Shown here in pieces: positions 1-5,847 of a stretch of DNA of 6,328 bases. The stretch's first letter is position 1; the number at the start of each line of letters is the position of its first letter. The notes beneath the pieces were generated by a model that was given only the letters and a program-made list of their open reading frames with translations, was not told the DNA's origin and did no database searches. Both the position numbers and the translations under genes were made by a program. Source of the stretch: Candidatus Thorarchaeota archaeon. Lineage in GTDB: Archaea > Asgardarchaeota > Thorarchaeia > Thorarchaeales > Thorarchaeaceae. The DNA is taken from assembly GCA_016840825.1 (NCBI GenBank), contig JAEORN010000100.1, forward strand, positions 1-6,328, written 5' to 3'.

Positions 1-368
1 AGGATATCAAATTGAGGGCTATCAATTGGCGGAACATGCTCAATATCAGATAAACGATCTGACCAGAAAGGTGCGAAATGCATCTTTGCCATTGCATATC
101 CTCTTTCTCTTAGAGTTTGTACTTCCTCTATTGCTTGTTGTGGACCTTCCGTAAATAATGTCCATCCTGAGAAATATCTTGCATACAAGAATCGTTCAGG
201 AAATCTCTTTTCATATTCGACAATTGAATCGCCATGTACTATAGCGATAGCTTTCTCAATATTGTACTTATTCTCTATTTCAACTAGATTAGCGGTGGCA
301 TCGATATCGATGACATGCGTATGTGCGTCAAATATTGGACCATTAAAGTGGAGCATATCTTCGAACAT
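1..368 (-). CDS. Amidohydrolase-2 family metal-dependent hydrolase (N-terminal 122 residues; runs off left edge)
   Basis: This leftward gene is cut by the window edge. The ATG at 366-368 is the first usable start: an in-frame TGA lies at 381-383 and no ATG, GTG or TTG occurs between them. The visible protein opens with strand beta-1 of a TIM barrel, GPIFDAHTHVIDID at residues 10-23. Its H16-x-H18 pair is the standard first two metal ligands of the amidohydrolase superfamily. Residues 86-99 (RERGYAMAKMHFAP) match the strand that supplies a lysine and a hydrophobic core in the COG2159/Amidohydrolase_2 group, with K95 in the expected place. Family members run about 270-300 residues, so more than half is missing and the remaining metal ligands cannot be checked. 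The substrate cannot be told: the family includes decarboxylases, lactonases and hydrolases. It is divergent from the anchored-protein genes and shows no obvious link to them. No strong ribosome-binding site is visible; a GGTGA about 18 nt upstream is too far for a normal one. Cytoplasmic, as no signal peptide is present. Confidence 0.8.
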   Translation of the reverse strand, partial: MFEDMLHFNGPIFDAHTHVIDIDATANLVEIENKYNIEKAIAIVHGDSIVEYEKRFPERFLYARYFSGWTLFTEGPQQAIEEVQTLRERGYAMAKMHFAPFWSDRLSDIEHVPPIDSPQFDI

Positions 369-414
369 GACATATAGAATTCAAAATTCACCACTGAAAA
401 CCTTACCTCTATAG

Positions 415-424
415 GATATATATC
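415..424. promoter_or_regulatory. Symmetric TATA-like element in divergent spacer
   Basis: GATATATATC is a perfect 10-bp palindrome in the 125-bp spacer between the leftward hydrolase (start 368) and the rightward anchored-protein gene (start 494). An archaeal TATA box lies about 25 bp upstream of the transcription start. From here that would put a rightward start near 446 (leader about 48 nt) and a leftward start near 394 (leader about 25 nt). Because TBP binding is nearly symmetric and orientation is set by the adjacent BRE, one element could serve both directions. This is inference from sequence only. Confidence 0.4.
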
Positions 425-480
425 AGCGAAGACCTTTTGAGGAGATGATGCAACAGAAACTCAAACCTTCGTTTGGTTTT

Positions 481-487
481 GGAGAAG
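481..487 (+). promoter_or_regulatory. Ribosome-binding site that sets the start of the first anchored protein
   Basis: GGAGAAG begins 13 nt before the ATG at 494, leaving 9 nt between GGAG and the start codon. The same frame is open back to a TTG at 473, but this site lies inside that longer version and nothing resembling a ribosome-binding site precedes the TTG. The ATG also gives a textbook signal peptide beginning Met-Lys-Arg. Confidence 0.7.
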
Positions 488-493
488 AACAAT

Positions 494-1183
494 ATGAAAC
501 GCGCGCTACAGGTAGTATTAGCTCTAGCAATTGTGTCAATGTTCATGATAAGTCCCGTGGCAGCAGCTTCATCTCAGGGTCTGGAATGGGGCTTCGGTGC
601 AGGGGATCGATTTGATTTCACATTGACATCTGCTGTAAATGGCTGGAGTGATGGACTGTACATAAACGTCACTAGTGTCCCAGGGATTCCTGACCCTCTC
701 AATAGTTGGGCAGCTATTCCACAACCTAGTGCTGGTACATACTGGGCTGCTAATGATACATCAGTTGGTATTGTAGCTCTCATCTTCCTTGGATTATTCC
801 TCGTCGGGAGTAAGGCTGCAGTTCCAATCGGCAATTTCTCTCTACTATGGAGCCTTGTTAATCCATTACTCACACAGGAAACTCAAATTGACGAAAGCAA
901 CGTGTGGGGTATCCGATTTCAAGATGATATCAATGCAACACATGCATACGCAGTTGAGGTTACTTACGCCAAAGCAGATGGAATGATGGCCGAATACAAG
1001 CTTGAAACTGTTCTGACATCTAATGATAGTGTCGTAGAATCAATTACTGTGATCAGGAACAACATTCCGTCTCCTGGTCTAGATTTGAGTAACATCGTTC
1101 AGTTGATTCAAGACAACATTATCATTGTTGCTGCAGGAGTGGTCATCCTAATCCTACTGATAATAGTCTGTAAGAAGAAATAA
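494..1183 (+). CDS. Secreted, C-terminally membrane-anchored protein of unknown function (paralogue 1)
   Basis: The 229-residue product has a signal peptide at residues 1-25 (MKR, a hydrophobic core, then PVAAAS with a likely cut near A25). An extracellular domain of about 180 residues follows, then a single membrane helix at about 208-226 ending in CKKK, so the bulk should face outside with a lysine stop-transfer tail inside. The start of the mature domain, SQGLEWGFGAGDRFDFTL at 27-44, and VPGIPDPLNSW at 62-72 are shared unchanged with the next gene. Five N-glycosylation sequons (N58, N87, N114, N147, N177) fit an archaeal surface protein. A hydrophobic stretch at 91-105 (VGIVALIFLGLFLVG) lies inside the domain; since its equivalent in the paralogue is broken by polar residues, I read it as core strand or helix rather than a second anchor. 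It reminds me of the small anchored families of Asgard archaea annotated as 'choice-of-anchor' proteins, but I cannot confirm membership. No catalytic motif is visible. The gene is followed by its own hairpin terminator, so it may be expressed separately from its paralogue. Confidence 0.85.
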   Translation: MKRALQVVLALAIVSMFMISPVAAASSQGLEWGFGAGDRFDFTLTSAVNGWSDGLYINVTSVPGIPDPLNSWAAIPQPSAGTYWAANDTSVGIVALIFLGLFLVGSKAAVPIGNFSLLWSLVNPLLTQETQIDESNVWGIRFQDDINATHAYAVEVTYAKADGMMAEYKLETVLTSNDSVVESITVIRNNIPSPGLDLSNIVQLIQDNIIIVAAGVVILILLIIVCKKK

Positions 1184-1189
1184 TACAAT

Positions 1190-1220
1190 AAGGGGCTTTG
1201 CCCCTTCTCTTTTTATTTTA
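1190..1220 (+). terminator. Hairpin plus T-rich tract after the first anchored-protein gene
   Basis: AAGGGGC (1190-1196), loop TTT, GCCCCTT (1200-1206) forms a perfect 7-bp, GC-rich stem starting 7 nt after the stop codon. It is followed by CTCTTTTTATTTTA. Archaeal RNA polymerase ends transcription mainly on T-runs. The hairpin makes this look like a bacterial-style intrinsic terminator and may also protect the 3' end. Confidence 0.75.
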
Positions 1221-1305
1221 TTAACGATATTTTACTCCGGATAGACTAAAGAAACATTAATCTGAAGGTTGCTATTTGGATATGACATAACTTAATTCGG
1301 TTATT

Positions 1306-1310
1306 GGGAG
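1306..1310 (+). promoter_or_regulatory. Ribosome-binding site that sets the start of the second anchored protein
   Basis: GGGAG ends 8 nt before the ATG at 1319. A TTG at 1304 opens the same frame five codons earlier but overlaps this site, so the ATG is preferred. No convincing TATA element could be picked out in the spacer 1221-1305, although AT-rich stretches are present. Confidence 0.65.
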
Positions 1311-1318
1311 TTATAAGA

Positions 1319-2050
1319 ATGGGGTATTACAGGCAATTCGCCTTAGTTATCGCAATATCATATATGATGATTTTGACACCTGTGATAGCAGATACATCTC
1401 AGGGTCTGGAATGGGGCTTTGGTGCAGGTGATCGATTTGATTTCACATTAATATCTACTGAAAATGTGTGGAATGATAGCATCTACTTGAATGTCAGTAG
1501 TGTACCAGGGATTCCTGATCCACTGAATAGTTGGACAGACGTACCAGAACCTTCTGGCGGTGCCTATTGGGCAAATGGAACTAGTATGGGGGTTTCTGCA
1601 TTAATTTTCCTCGGATTGAATTCCATTGGAGGTAAGATTGGGTTACCAATTGGTAATTGGACTTTATTGGAATCATTAATTGAGGTTGAATTGACCGGTG
1701 AGGAAATAATTGACACTACTTATACCTGGGGAATTGAATGGAGCTATGATATCAATGCGACACATCAAGGTCAAATCAAAGGCACTTACTTGAAATCTGA
1801 TGGTTATCTTGCTGAATACTCTCTGGAAAGCTGGGATACGACATCTAATACATTAGTGGAGTCAATTCTAGTTATACGAGATTCACTTCTAGCCACATCA
1901 AATACATCAGACGCATCCACATCGGATTCAACCATTCCCGAAGAACTGGATCCGAACAGTATCATGGACTTGATTCAGGCTAATATTCTGATAATAGGTG
2001 CTGGTATTCTGATTATTATTCTTGTTATTGTTATTCTTAGGAAGAGGTAG
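1319..2050 (+). CDS. Secreted, C-terminally membrane-anchored protein of unknown function (paralogue 2)
   Basis: The 243-residue product is the tandem paralogue of the preceding gene and has the same plan. A signal peptide spans about residues 1-24 (MGYYRQFALV, hydrophobic core, PVIAD), followed by an outside domain and one membrane helix at about 222-240 ending in RKR. The strongly shared blocks occupy the same residue numbers (27-44 and 62-72), and WGI, DINATH and VESI-x-VIR further on are also kept. It differs by a Ser/Thr/Asp-rich stalk at about 190-208 (ATSNTSDASTSDST), which looks like a flexible, possibly O-glycosylated spacer lifting the domain off the membrane. Six N-glycosylation sequons are present (N52, N58, N86, N113, N146, N195). 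No enzyme motif or cysteine pair is visible. A ligand-binding or structural surface role is possible but not shown. It ends 25 bp from the convergent amidohydrolase gene, so it closes the rightward unit. Confidence 0.85.
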   Translation: MGYYRQFALVIAISYMMILTPVIADTSQGLEWGFGAGDRFDFTLISTENVWNDSIYLNVSSVPGIPDPLNSWTDVPEPSGGAYWANGTSMGVSALIFLGLNSIGGKIGLPIGNWTLLESLIEVELTGEEIIDTTYTWGIEWSYDINATHQGQIKGTYLKSDGYLAEYSLESWDTTSNTLVESILVIRDSLLATSNTSDASTSDSTIPEELDPNSIMDLIQANILIIGAGILIIILVIVILRKR

Positions 2051-2072
2051 TATTCTATTCTGCCTCTCCTTT
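2043..2072. terminator. Possible bidirectional terminator hairpin between convergent genes
   Basis: AGAGGTAG (2043-2050, including the stop codon of the rightward gene) can pair with CTGCCTCT (2060-2067), eight pairs with one G-T wobble and a 9-nt loop. It lies in the 25-bp gap between convergent genes. The rightward side is followed by CCTTTCATTTATTTC, only moderately T-rich, so termination strength is uncertain. Confidence 0.4.
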
Positions 2073-2075
2073 CAT

Positions 2076-3404
2076 TTATTTCAACTTTGACCAAAGCGAC
2101 TCTGCAGAGTTTCTGGAAATCTCAGCAATCTCTTCATCTGATGTCAGTACCAGCTTTTGATTGTCAACCACCAGATTGCCATTCACAATTACATCTCGAA
2201 CGTTTCTTCCACTAAATGAGTTAATGAGATGTCCAATGATTGATCCTTCTGTTAAAGGAGTAGGTATATTCCGAGAATCCAAGATTACTATATCTGCTAA
2301 CTTACCTATTTCCAAACTTCCTATTCTGTTTTCCAAACCATAGCACCTTGCTCCATCAATGGTTGCCATCTTGAATACCTGCTCTGGACCCATAGCATTA
2401 GGATTTCTTCTTGCTAATCGATGAACGGTCAATGCATACCTCATATTTTCGAAGGGGTCGAAAATCCAACCATCGTTTCCGAGACCTACAGGAATTCCCA
2501 TTGCTAACATATCAGGGACCGGAGAGGTACCCACTGCATTTAGAGCATTGCTCATAGGATTATGAGCTACCTTTGTCTTTGAATCTGCAATCAATTTCAA
2601 TTCGTGTTGATCGACATGAACGCAATGAGCTAGTACAGTTTTCTCTCCTAGAACTCCAACTCTGTCTAATCGCTCAACAGTTCTTTCACCATATTTTTCG
2701 AGATTATGATACAAATCAACAAGGCCTTCAGAAGTGTGGACTGTGATTGGAACATCTAATCTCTCAGCAACCTCTACAGCTCTTGCAACGATTTCATCCT
2801 CGACTGTGAATGATGCATGTATGCTCATCATTCCTCTCGCTAGGGTTTCTTTCGAACGTAGAGATTCAATAAATCTGATATTCTCTTGCAATCCTCTTCT
2901 TGCTTCTTCTGGATCATTTCGTTCTGTCATTTCAAATGCCAGAAAGGATCGAATTCCAACTGCATTGGCACCTTCAGCGCAGGCATCAAGACTTCCCTCA
3001 ATCGAATTTGGTCCTGAATAGGTGTCTGCAAAGAAAGTTGAGCCATTCCTTAACATGTCTGCAGATGCAGAAAGAGCACTAGCTCTAGCATCCTCAACAG
3101 TGAGTGCCTCATCCACCGGCCACCATACTCGTTGTAGAATCTGTGCGAAGTCAGTAGGAGGCTCGATGTTCAAGGTTGCTCCTCTAAGAAGGATTCCATA
3201 GAGATGTGTATGTGCAGTAATGAGTCCAGGAATCACGACACATCCTTTTGCATCGATCGTAGTATCTGCTTTCTTCTTAGGACTACCTTTTCCAATGTCT
3301 GTGATTTTATTAGATTCGATCAATAAGTATCCATTCGGAATGATTTCATTCTTGGTATCAGCAGTGACAATAAACGCATTCTCAATTATCGTGGACTCTG
3401 ACAT
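2076..3404 (-). CDS. SsnA-type amidohydrolase (COG0402, putative aminohydrolase/deaminase)
   Basis: The 442-residue product is a complete cyclic amidohydrolase: a small beta-sandwich at about 1-60, a TIM barrel at about 61-370, and the sandwich closing at about 371-420. By analogy with the T. maritima SAH/MTA deaminase TM0936, the metal ligands are H65 and H67 (PGLITAHTHLYG), H223 (VHTSEG) and D311 (GLGNDG). E226 and H260 (LAHCVH) complete the catalytic set, and H196 (SIHASFT) is also in place. Several features point to SsnA rather than to generic MTA/SAH deaminases: RGATLNIEPPTDF followed by WW at 94-95, ENIRF at 174-178, the longer H223-H260 spacing (37 residues, as I recall for E. coli SsnA), and PTPL...GH near 381-392. 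The length also equals that of E. coli SsnA, as I recall it. In E. coli ssnA lies in a purine-catabolism/selenium-linked cluster; no such neighbour is visible here, and the true substrate is unknown. It is cytoplasmic. The ATG is preceded by GGATGA at a 6-nt gap. It lies 63 bp after the HEAT-protein gene and may share its transcript. Confidence 0.85.
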   Translation of the reverse strand: MSESTIIENAFIVTADTKNEIIPNGYLLIESNKITDIGKGSPKKKADTTIDAKGCVVIPGLITAHTHLYGILLRGATLNIEPPTDFAQILQRVWWPVDEALTVEDARASALSASADMLRNGSTFFADTYSGPNSIEGSLDACAEGANAVGIRSFLAFEMTERNDPEEARRGLQENIRFIESLRSKETLARGMMSIHASFTVEDEIVARAVEVAERLDVPITVHTSEGLVDLYHNLEKYGERTVERLDRVGVLGEKTVLAHCVHVDQHELKLIADSKTKVAHNPMSNALNAVGTSPVPDMLAMGIPVGLGNDGWIFDPFENMRYALTVHRLARRNPNAMGPEQVFKMATIDGARCYGLENRIGSLEIGKLADIVILDSRNIPTPLTEGSIIGHLINSFSGRNVRDVIVNGNLVVDNQKLVLTSDEEIAEISRNSAESLWSKLK

Positions 3405-3445
3405 CTTTGCTCATCCTTCTTCTCATATACTAAGACGTTTTCATT

Positions 3446-3466
3446 TAGGCTTTCCCTATCAGCCTA
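3446..3466 (-). other. Small hairpin between the HEAT-protein gene and the amidohydrolase gene
   Basis: TAGGCT (3446-3451) and AGCCTA (3461-3466) form a perfect 6-bp stem with a 9-nt loop directly after the HEAT-protein stop codon. There is no good T-tract downstream on the leftward strand (AATGAAAACG), so it is a weak terminator candidate and could instead be an attenuating or RNA-processing hairpin. A TATA-like stretch GTATATGAG (leftward strand, about 3422-3430) lies beyond it. It is too close to the amidohydrolase ATG to leave room for a leader carrying the GGATGA site. Confidence 0.3.
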
Positions 3467-3467
3467 T

Positions 3468-4922
3468 CTAGAACTCAATATCCACTCGTTTAATCGTACC
3501 ACTACTTGATCGGTAGACGATACCATCCTTCTCGAGTTGTGTCAGAGCTTCCTCAGTCTCTTCTTTAGACATCTCTAGAGAACTTGCTTCATCTTTTATT
3601 CTTTCTAGACTTACTCCCCTCTTACTTCCCTTTGATAGCTTCTTCAGAATATGCATGAATTTCTCAGTTGGAGAGAGTGATTTCTCAATCTCCTCTGTAT
3701 ATATTTCCTCAATAGGGGCAGGAATCGGAGGTTCTTTTGGTACAGCATCTTCTTTTGCTTTGAGAAGTGCCGCCATCAAGTCAAGTTTTGGTGAGGTTTC
3801 CTCCTTAGCTTCTTCTTTAGGTGCGATGTCAGAAAGACTGATTCCATTAGGATCTTCGACGTCGTCAGAGATGTAAGGAATCGGATGCTCCTCAATTTCA
3901 ACTCCTAACCATTTGGAATCGATGTCCTTATTGTTTCCAGCCGCACGAAGCAGTTGCACTCTGAATGTTTTCTCAAGCTTCTTTCTCTGACTCTCAAGAT
4001 CTTCATCCTGACACTCCTGAACACCCAGCATAAGAATGACCCTATCTGCTTGACCTCTAACCCGGGAATGAGAGTCAGACACTAGGTATCCAAGAATCTT
4101 AAGCAAGCTAGTAAGTTTGGATTCGCTGATGTTAGTTGATTCTAATAGCTCCTGTTTCACTCTCCAATCGGGATCAGCAACAATATCCATTATTATCCCT
4201 CTTGAAGATGTGATACCTATCCTACCAACTGCTCTAGCTACATGGATTCTATCTTGCCACGTACCATTCTCTAGTACTGGCTTTAAGAATCGAATACTAT
4301 CTTTATCTGTAATCTCACAAAGATATGGTAGGAGTTCTGGCTTCTTCTTTGTTGATGCATCAATAGCGATTTTAATGAGTTCTGTTCTAGCTTTCTCAGG
4401 AAATGAGGATAGCTTGGGTATTGTTCCTATCGAGATTGTCCCGATATTCGTCTTTATTCTCATCTTTGCCCAACGAATCCCAGTAGCCCCTAATGAAGCA
4501 ATTATTCCAAACACTGTCGATTGATGCTCATGTCCTACATCTTCTAAGACCTCGATCCATCTCTTCTGTTCAGAAACAGATTTTGGACTGCCATTGATTT
4601 GGAACATTTCTTCCATAACCTGAAGCACCTGCTCTCTCTCAGCGGGATTGATATCTTTCATAGCTTCAAACAGCTCTGGGATGTATTTCCCATAGACATT
4701 TCTCCCCGCAGATCTGAAGACCAATCTTCGGAGTGTGGCATCTCCTTTGTCGAGCAAGCTCATTGCTTTGGGTAGAAGCGATTTTGCGAATGGTAATGCC
4801 ATAAGTTTGCCAGCAGCAGTATACATAGTACCAAGATCTGGAGAATCAAGAGCGAGCGATATTGAGCGCATCTCTCTTAATTTCTTCATCTCAGTTTTCT
4901 GAAGTATATCAGCTACAGCCAA
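3468..4922 (-). CDS. HEAT-like helical-repeat protein with C-terminal MCM-like winged helix
   Basis: The 484-residue product has three parts. Residues about 15-335 are all-helical, with amphipathic helix pairs typical of HEAT/armadillo repeats, for example GTWQDRIHVARAVGRIG (220-236) and DPDWRVKQELLESTN (250-264). These carry the DxxWRV..ALA-like signature, so this part is probably a protein-binding solenoid. Residues about 340-412 are an acidic, proline-rich linker. Residues about 417-484 form a winged helix. The end, EEALTQLEKDGIVYRSSSGTIKRV (457-480), follows the pattern of the C-terminal winged helix of archaeal MCM helicase (helix, L-x-x-G-x-I-Y, then a turn and K-R-V). No ATPase or nuclease motif is seen. 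The start is TTG at 4920-4922, directly after the TAA of the upstream gene, with a GGGGGGT stretch 10 nt ahead; the next in-frame ATG is residue 12 and has no ribosome-binding site. This arrangement suggests translational coupling, so the two products probably act together. A DNA- or RNA-bound scaffold is my inference; the biological role is unknown. Confidence 0.75.
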   Translation of the reverse strand: MAVADILQKTEMKKLREMRSISLALDSPDLGTMYTAAGKLMALPFAKSLLPKAMSLLDKGDATLRRLVFRSAGRNVYGKYIPELFEAMKDINPAEREQVLQVMEEMFQINGSPKSVSEQKRWIEVLEDVGHEHQSTVFGIIASLGATGIRWAKMRIKTNIGTISIGTIPKLSSFPEKARTELIKIAIDASTKKKPELLPYLCEITDKDSIRFLKPVLENGTWQDRIHVARAVGRIGITSSRGIIMDIVADPDWRVKQELLESTNISESKLTSLLKILGYLVSDSHSRVRGQADRVILMLGVQECQDEDLESQRKKLEKTFRVQLLRAAGNNKDIDSKWLGVEIEEHPIPYISDDVEDPNGISLSDIAPKEEAKEETSPKLDLMAALLKAKEDAVPKEPPIPAPIEEIYTEEIEKSLSPTEKFMHILKKLSKGSKRGVSLERIKDEASSLEMSKEETEEALTQLEKDGIVYRSSSGTIKRVDIEF

Positions 4923-5813
4923 TTACTTTCGACCCCCCTTGGATTTGGTTTTACTCTTCTGTATCTTTTTCTTCCTACGTGTTCGACTTGCTTTCTTGCC
5001 TGTCATATACTCTGTGAGTGGTGCTTGATGTTCATCTTTTCCTTTGGATTTTGTTCTCTTCTCTTCTCCCTTTGGTTCGAGTTCCTCTACAGGCTCTCCT
5101 TCTAGAGTTACTTGTTCGGTGGGTCCAGAAGGAATCTCAATGCGTGAGGTATCTGTTTCAAGCTCGATCAATCTATTCTCATATGCCTGAAGAACACTCC
5201 CCGCCTCAGGTGATTTTGTAGTCACAGAATTAGCTGTTATACCTAGCTCGCGTAGTAATAGCCTACCATGTACTGAATTATGAAGAGCTTTCAGATTGAT
5301 TGATCCTTTGTCTTCTTGAGGTTTTGATTGCCTGTATTGGTTGAGTTGCGATTCTATCAATTGATCAACCAAATACCCAAATCCATCTCTACCTAGGGAT
5401 TTTCCATCCAGGTAATCCAAATTCTGCTTTACAATGAGTTTTCCCACTTCTTTTGAACAGAAGAGTCTAACTTTCTTTCTGCCATCATTCCAGTCACTAC
5501 CCTTCAGGAGGATGGCAAGAATCTCTGATGTAGGAGTATCTAATGCAAGAGATACTGAGTGAATATCTAACGAACCAAAAACGCCATCTCGAATTTGCAT
5601 CAAGACTTCTCCAAGGTCTTCACCTGTCTTTTCTTTCTCCCAATATTTATCGAGCAATGGATAGATTTTGTTCCATGGATACTTCTTCTTATCTTCCCAA
5701 TAACCTTTGAGTAAATTTGTAAAAGCTGAGATATCGCCTCGTATGCTTAAATCGACAATCTTGTCAATAAATGCAAGCTTGTCCGATTTCTTGCTTGTAC
5801 GAGTCTTCGACAG
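4923..5813 (-). CDS. Unrecognised helical protein with very basic C-terminal tail; probable CTG start
   Basis: I do not recognise the family. The coding frame is open from a TAG at 5820-5822 down to 4923, but its first ATG, GTG or TTG is a TTG at 5657 with no ribosome-binding site. The 52 codons ahead of that TTG read like real protein (LAFIDKIVDLSIRGDISAF, then WNKIYPLLDKYW). A GGGAGG site lies 9 nt before a CTG at 5811-5813, so I place the start there, giving 296 residues; ATC at 5814-5816 is an alternative. Residues 1-195 look helical and contain HSVSLALDTP at 85-94, a motif repeated near the start of the downstream HEAT protein. Residues about 222-252 are an acidic linker (EPVEELEPKGEE). 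Residues about 271-296 are a dense Lys/Arg tail (RTRRKKK...KSKGGRK) suited to binding nucleic acid or ribosomes. The shared motif and similar following helices suggest a divergent helical-repeat fold, not established. It is the first gene of the leftward operon and abuts the HEAT-protein gene without a gap. Confidence 0.65.
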   Translation of the reverse strand: MSKTRTSKKSDKLAFIDKIVDLSIRGDISAFTNLLKGYWEDKKKYPWNKIYPLLDKYWEKEKTGEDLGEVLMQIRDGVFGSLDIHSVSLALDTPTSEILAILLKGSDWNDGRKKVRLFCSKEVGKLIVKQNLDYLDGKSLGRDGFGYLVDQLIESQLNQYRQSKPQEDKGSINLKALHNSVHGRLLLRELGITANSVTTKSPEAGSVLQAYENRLIELETDTSRIEIPSGPTEQVTLEGEPVEELEPKGEEKRTKSKGKDEHQAPLTEYMTGKKASRTRRKKKIQKSKTKSKGGRK

Positions 5814-5822
5814 GATATTCTA

Positions 5823-5828
5823 CCTCCC
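5823..5828 (-). promoter_or_regulatory. Strong Shine-Dalgarno ahead of a gene lacking a standard start codon
   Basis: On the leftward strand GGGAGG occupies 5828-5823 and is followed by TAGAATATC and then CTG. It is the best Shine-Dalgarno match in the window. The in-frame TAG at 5822-5820 means the start must lie after it, and the only near-cognate starts at a suitable distance are ATC (5816-5814) and CTG (5813-5811). The site therefore supports the long form of the downstream gene. Confidence 0.6.
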
Positions 5829-5847
5829 AGAGGATACTTACCACAGT

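Larger units (their letters stand above)
494..2050 (+). repeat. Tandem gene duplication (two paralogous anchored-protein genes)
   Basis: The two genes lie head to tail with a 135-bp spacer and align over nearly their whole length with one single-residue gap before the stalk region. By hand alignment somewhat more than half of residues 27-190 are identical. The signal peptides, the stalk before the membrane helix and the cytoplasmic tails have diverged most. The block 570-624 of the first gene matches 1395-1449 of the second at 53 of 55 positions. Confidence 0.85.

Noticed and set aside
473..493. TTG start for the first anchored protein, seven residues longer
   Set aside because: It would place the ribosome-binding site GGAG inside the coding region and put acidic and polar residues ahead of the signal peptide. 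The ATG at 494 has correct spacing and a clean Met-Lys-Arg signal start.
445..617. Short frame starting ATGATG after GAGGAG, overlapping the first anchored-protein gene in another frame
   Set aside because: GAGGAG sits directly against the ATG with almost no spacing. The translation is low-complexity and unlike a protein, and it overlaps a gene confirmed by its tandem paralogue. The region is more likely to be the mRNA leader.
574..873. 99-codon leftward open frame across the first anchored-protein gene
   Set aside because: It is antisense to a gene supported by a paralogue. It has no ribosome-binding site, and its frame is not preserved opposite the second copy.
1304..1318. TTG start for the second anchored protein, five residues longer
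   Set aside because: It overlaps the GGGAG ribosome-binding site that serves ATG 1319. The paralogue alignment also favours equal-length signal peptides from the ATG starts.
3422..3430. TATA-like GTATATGAG as a private promoter of the SsnA-type gene
   Set aside because: The expected transcription start would fall at about the ATG itself, which does not fit the GGATGA ribosome-binding site lying 6 nt before it. Read-through from the upstream gene is at least as likely.
4117..4524. 135-codon rightward open frame inside the HEAT-protein gene
   Set aside because: It is a shadow of the leftward coding frame. Its hydrophobic stretches arise from the antisense of Lys/Glu codons, and no start signal is present.
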